The translations under genes and the position numbers were made by a program. This document shows, one piece after another, positions 7,470-9,197 of a stretch of 9,197 bases of DNA. This DNA is from Pseudomonadota bacterium (GTDB lineage Bacteria; Pseudomonadota; Gammaproteobacteria; Burkholderiales; Rhodocyclaceae). Under the pieces are notes generated by a model, which was not told where the DNA came from, did not search any database, and was given only the letters and a program-made list of their open reading frames with translations. Location: NCBI GenBank assembly GCA_021811225.1, contig JAJZPJ010000104.1, positions 1-9,197 on the forward strand, read 5' to 3'. The first letter of the stretch is position 1. Each line of letters opens with the position of its first letter.

Positions 7470-8612
7470 ATGGACTTCAAATTCAGCGAAGAGCAACTGG
7501 CCCTGCAGGACACGCTCTCCCGCTTCATCGCCAAGGATTACGGCTTCGAGCAGCGCCGCGCCCTGGCGAGATCCGAGGCCGGCTTCAGCCGCGACCACTG
7601 GCGCCGCTTCGCCGATCTGGGCATCCTCGCGCTGCCCTATCCCGAGCAATTCGGCGGTCTGGGCGGCAACGCGGTGGATACCCTGCTGGTGATGGAGATG
7701 CTCGGCCGCGGCCTGGTGCTCGAACCCTATCTCGCCACCGTGGTCTTGGCCGGCGGCCTGATCCGGGACGCCGGCAGCCGCGAACAGAAGGCGTCCTTGC
7801 TGCCCGCCATCGCCGCGGGCGAGCTCCTGATGGCGCTCGCCCACCACGAACCGGGCGCGCGTTACGAAACCCGGCACGTCGCCACCGTCGCCCGCCGCGA
7901 CGGCGACATCTACCGGATGGACGGCGCCAAGGCCGTGGTGATCTCGGGCCCGTCCGCGGACAAGCTCATCGTCTCCGCGCGGAGCGCCGGCGAGCGCAGG
8001 GACGAGACCGGCATCTCGCTGTTCCTGGTCGATGCCCAGGCCGCCGGCGTCCATATGCGCGGCTATCCGACCCAGGACGGCGGCCGCGCCGCCGAGATCG
8101 AATTTCACGGCGTCCAACTGCCCGCGTCCGCGCTGATCGGCGCCGAGGGCGCGGCGCTGCCGGCCATCGAGCGCGCGCTCGACTACGCGATCGCGGCGCT
8201 GTGCGCGGAGGCGGTCGGCATCATGACGGCGGCCAACGAGGCGACGCTCGACTACCTCAAGACGCGCCGGCAGTTCGGCCAGCCGATCGGCCGCTTCCAG
8301 GCGCTGCAGCACCGCATGGTGGACATGGTGATCAGTACCGAACAGGCGCGCTCGATGGCGACCCTGGCGGCGGTGCGCGTCGATAACCCCGACGCCGCCC
8401 TGCGCCGCCGCAGCGTCTCCGCCGCCAAGGCCCATATCGGCCAGCAGGCGCGCAGCGTCGGCCAGCAGGCGGTGCAGTTGCACGGCGGCATGGGGGTGGT
8501 CGACGAACTCGTGGTCAGCCACTACTTCAAGCGGCTGACCATGATCAACGCCACCTTCGGCGACGCCGACCACCATCTCGGCCTGTTCGGCGACACGCTG
8601 CTGGCGGCTTGA
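7470..8612 (+). CDS. pimD: Acyl-CoA dehydrogenase, pimeloyl-CoA dehydrogenase small-subunit type
   Basis: A 380-aa acyl-CoA dehydrogenase-fold protein of the PimD branch. Typical features are MDFKFSEEQ at the start, VLEPYLATVVLAGGL (about 92-106), the GYPTQDGGRAAE segment, YLKTRRQFGQPIG with the flavin-contacting RQFG, QAVQLHGGMGV, and HYFKRLTMINATFGDADHHL at the end. The C-terminal catalytic Glu position (usually IYEGT) reads TFGDA, and the alternative helix position reads ALCAEAVG, with no obvious aligned Glu. This chain therefore seems to lack the base while supplying the flavin motif that PimC lacks. GAGG lies 7 bases before the ATG at 7470. It follows pimC by 17 bp, so the two form one transcription unit and probably one heterotetramer that desaturates a long, dicarboxylic or alicyclic acyl-CoA. 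Full length, no sign of decay. Confidence 0.9.
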   Translation: MDFKFSEEQLALQDTLSRFIAKDYGFEQRRALARSEAGFSRDHWRRFADLGILALPYPEQFGGLGGNAVDTLLVMEMLGRGLVLEPYLATVVLAGGLIRDAGSREQKASLLPAIAAGELLMALAHHEPGARYETRHVATVARRDGDIYRMDGAKAVVISGPSADKLIVSARSAGERRDETGISLFLVDAQAAGVHMRGYPTQDGGRAAEIEFHGVQLPASALIGAEGAALPAIERALDYAIAALCAEAVGIMTAANEATLDYLKTRRQFGQPIGRFQALQHRMVDMVISTEQARSMATLAAVRVDNPDAALRRRSVSAAKAHIGQQARSVGQQAVQLHGGMGVVDELVVSHYFKRLTMINATFGDADHHLGLFGDTLLAA

Positions 8613-8625
8613 ACGCCCTTCGCCG

Positions 8626-8656
8626 AGCGCCGGAGCGGGGCAAGGCGACCGGCGCT
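8626..8656 (+). terminator. Stem-loop after pimD, possible weak terminator
   Basis: AGCGCCGG (8626-8633) pairs perfectly with CCGGCGCT (8649-8656) across a 15-base loop, beginning 14 bases after the pimD stop. It is followed by CATATAATAATT rather than a T-run, so it may protect the 3' end of the pimCD message or terminate only weakly. Confidence 0.35.
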
Positions 8657-8715
8657 GCATATAATAATTACGCTCGCATCCGCCCTTGCCCTAGATTGTT
8701 GCGAAACTTGGGTGC

Positions 8716-8721
8716 TATAAT
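8716..8721 (+). promoter_or_regulatory. Consensus -10 box, probable lipoprotein promoter
   Basis: TATAAT preceded by GGTGC and followed by TTTTT. No strong -35 box lies at 16-18 bases (GATTGT or ATTGTT are the best). A start near 8728 would give an unusually long leader of about 125 bases. Confidence 0.4.
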
Positions 8722-8851
8722 TTTTAACTGGTTGGGGCTTATGTCCCGGCCTACCTGAATGCCCGCCCGAGTTTCGTACGACCTTTAGGTATAACCGTTT
8801 GTTTATATTAAATAGATCAGTCTCACTCCTTATCGATAAAGGGAAATAAAA

Positions 8852-9082
8852 ATGAAACAGTCTCTCCTCGTTGCTGCACTCGTCGCCCTGGCCGTGACCG
8901 GCTGCGGCAAGAAAGAAGAAGCACCCGCCCCGGCGCCGGCCCCCGCCGCCGCCCCGGCACCGGCGCCCGAGCCCGCCGCCGCACCGGCTGCCGCTGCTCC
9001 GGCCGCGCCCGCCGACGCCGCCGCACCGGCTGCCGCTGCTCCGGCCGCGCCCGCCGCCCCGGCCGGAGAGCCCAAGCAGTAA
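8852..9082 (+). CDS. Small Ala/Pro-rich lipoprotein
   Basis: A 76-aa protein with a clear lipoprotein signal: MKQ, a hydrophobic stretch at 5-16 and the lipobox VTGC with the lipidated Cys18. Gly follows the Cys and there is no Asp at +2, so outer-membrane sorting by the Lol system is expected. The mature part is a short charged patch (GKKEE) and then about 50 residues of almost only Ala and Pro, ending GEPKQ. There is no globular domain, so it may be an extended envelope tether or spacer. Two exact 14-residue units come from a 42-bp tandem duplication. Start at 8852 is supported by AAGGGA 8 bases upstream, and a strong terminator follows the stop by 15 bp, so it is a single-gene unit. Similar short, low-complexity lipoproteins with the GCGKKEE opening are common in betaproteobacteria, with no assigned function. 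Confidence 0.85.
   Translation: MKQSLLVAALVALAVTGCGKKEEAPAPAPAPAAAPAPAPEPAAAPAAAAPAAPADAAAPAAAAPAAPAAPAGEPKQ
8974..9057 (+). repeat. 42-bp tandem duplication inside the lipoprotein gene
   Basis: The 41 bases at 8974-9014 recur without change at 9016-9056, a period of 42 bp (14 codons, AAAPAAAAPAAPAD then ...PAA). Identity at synonymous positions shows recent in-frame duplication, so copy number may vary among strains. Confidence 0.9.
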
Positions 9083-9097
9083 TCGGGTTCTGTTCCG

Positions 9098-9126
9098 AAA
9101 AAGCCGGCCCGCGGGCCGGCTTTTTT
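9098..9126 (+). terminator. Rho-independent terminator of the lipoprotein gene
   Basis: A perfect GC palindrome (GCCGGCCCGCGGGCCGGC, 9103-9120) is flanked by AAAAA upstream and TTTTTT downstream, 15 bases after the lipoprotein stop. Its symmetry and the A-run on the other side mean it can also terminate the convergent gene at the right edge. Confidence 0.93.
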
Positions 9127-9145
9127 ATTCCCTCGCCCGCCCCTC

Positions 9146-9197
9146 TCAGGTCAGTTCGCGCCAGGAGAAACCCTCATCCTGGCCGGCGACCCCCACC
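9146..9197 (-). CDS. C-terminal tail of an unidentified minus-strand gene
   Basis: One minus-strand frame reads VGVAGQDEGFSWRELT followed by TGA (9148-9146), with GC-ending codons like the rest of the window. The other two minus frames are interrupted by stops. The peptide looks like the end of a real protein converging on the lipoprotein gene, with the bidirectional terminator between them. Only 16 residues are visible, so no family can be assigned. Confidence 0.4.
   Translation of the reverse strand, partial: VGVAGQDEGFSWRELT

Larger units (their letters stand above)
8613..8851. other. AT-rich spacer between pimD and the lipoprotein gene
   Basis: This 239-bp spacer holds no convincing ORF. 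It begins GC-rich with a stem-loop (8626-8656) and becomes much richer in A and T toward the lipoprotein start, unlike the rest of the window. Several -10-like boxes are visible: TATAAT at 8660-8665, TATAAT at 8716-8721, and TATA-rich stretches near 8790-8815. A 10-bp palindrome TTATCGATAA (8830-8839) sits just before the AAGGGA ribosome-binding site. No tRNA, riboswitch or known small RNA is recognised. Confidence 0.6.

Noticed and set aside
6133..8660. Long minus-strand frames (440 and 422 codons) opposite pimC and pimD
   Set aside because: Compositions are His/Arg/Ala-rich low-information mirrors of the plus-strand genes, which have clear family motifs, ribosome-binding sites and tight operon spacing.
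8974..9057. Tandem repeat as a CRISPR or integration repeat
   Set aside because: Two directly adjacent in-frame copies with no spacers, inside a low-complexity coding region; a simple duplication explains it.
8830..9082. Minus-strand 81-codon Ala/Gly-rich frame opposite the lipoprotein gene
   Set aside because: It is only the complement of Ala/Pro codons; the plus-strand frame has a signal peptide, lipobox, ribosome-binding site and terminator.

Overview
The window looks like chromosomal DNA of a high-GC betaproteobacterium, probably of Rhodocyclales/Sterolibacteriaceae type. This is inferred from the very high GC at third codon positions, from protein sequences that resemble betaproteobacterial fatty-acid and alicyclic-acid degraders, and from the beta-class glutathione transferase. 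No RNA gene, CRISPR array, insertion sequence or phage gene is visible.

The window centres on acyl-CoA beta-oxidation of the pimeloyl/dicarboxyl-CoA (pim) type. Reading leftward (minus strand) from about 3.45 kb is an operon. It encodes a bifunctional enoyl-CoA hydratase/3-hydroxyacyl-CoA dehydrogenase (PimF/FadB-like), the shrunken remnant of a PimB-like thiolase gene, a short-chain dehydrogenase, and the start of a zinc-less medium-chain (CurA/PTGR-type) NADP oxidoreductase that runs off the left edge. Diverging from it on the plus strand is an intact NAD(P)-dependent aldehyde dehydrogenase, which converges on a minus-strand pair: a beta-class glutathione transferase preceded by a truncated EamA/DMT transporter. 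Diverging from the transporter is a two-gene plus-strand operon for an acyl-CoA dehydrogenase pair (PimC/PimD-like). Then come a 239-bp AT-richer spacer, a 76-aa Ala/Pro-rich lipoprotein with its own strong terminator, and the tail of a minus-strand gene at the right edge.

Together the dehydrogenase pair (oxidation), the bifunctional protein (hydration and second oxidation) and the former thiolase (cleavage) make up a beta-oxidation spiral. No acyl-CoA ligase is present in the window. A near-identical 17-bp palindrome lies just downstream of the predicted start site of both the bifunctional-enzyme operon and the dehydrogenase operon, so the two are probably controlled by one regulator not encoded here.

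The most notable points are (1) this shared operator candidate, (2) the thiolase gene, which keeps its start, stop and ribosome-binding context but seems to have lost about three quarters of its coding sequence in three separate internal deletions, (3) complementary loss of active-site features between the two acyl-CoA dehydrogenases, and (4) the half-length transporter.
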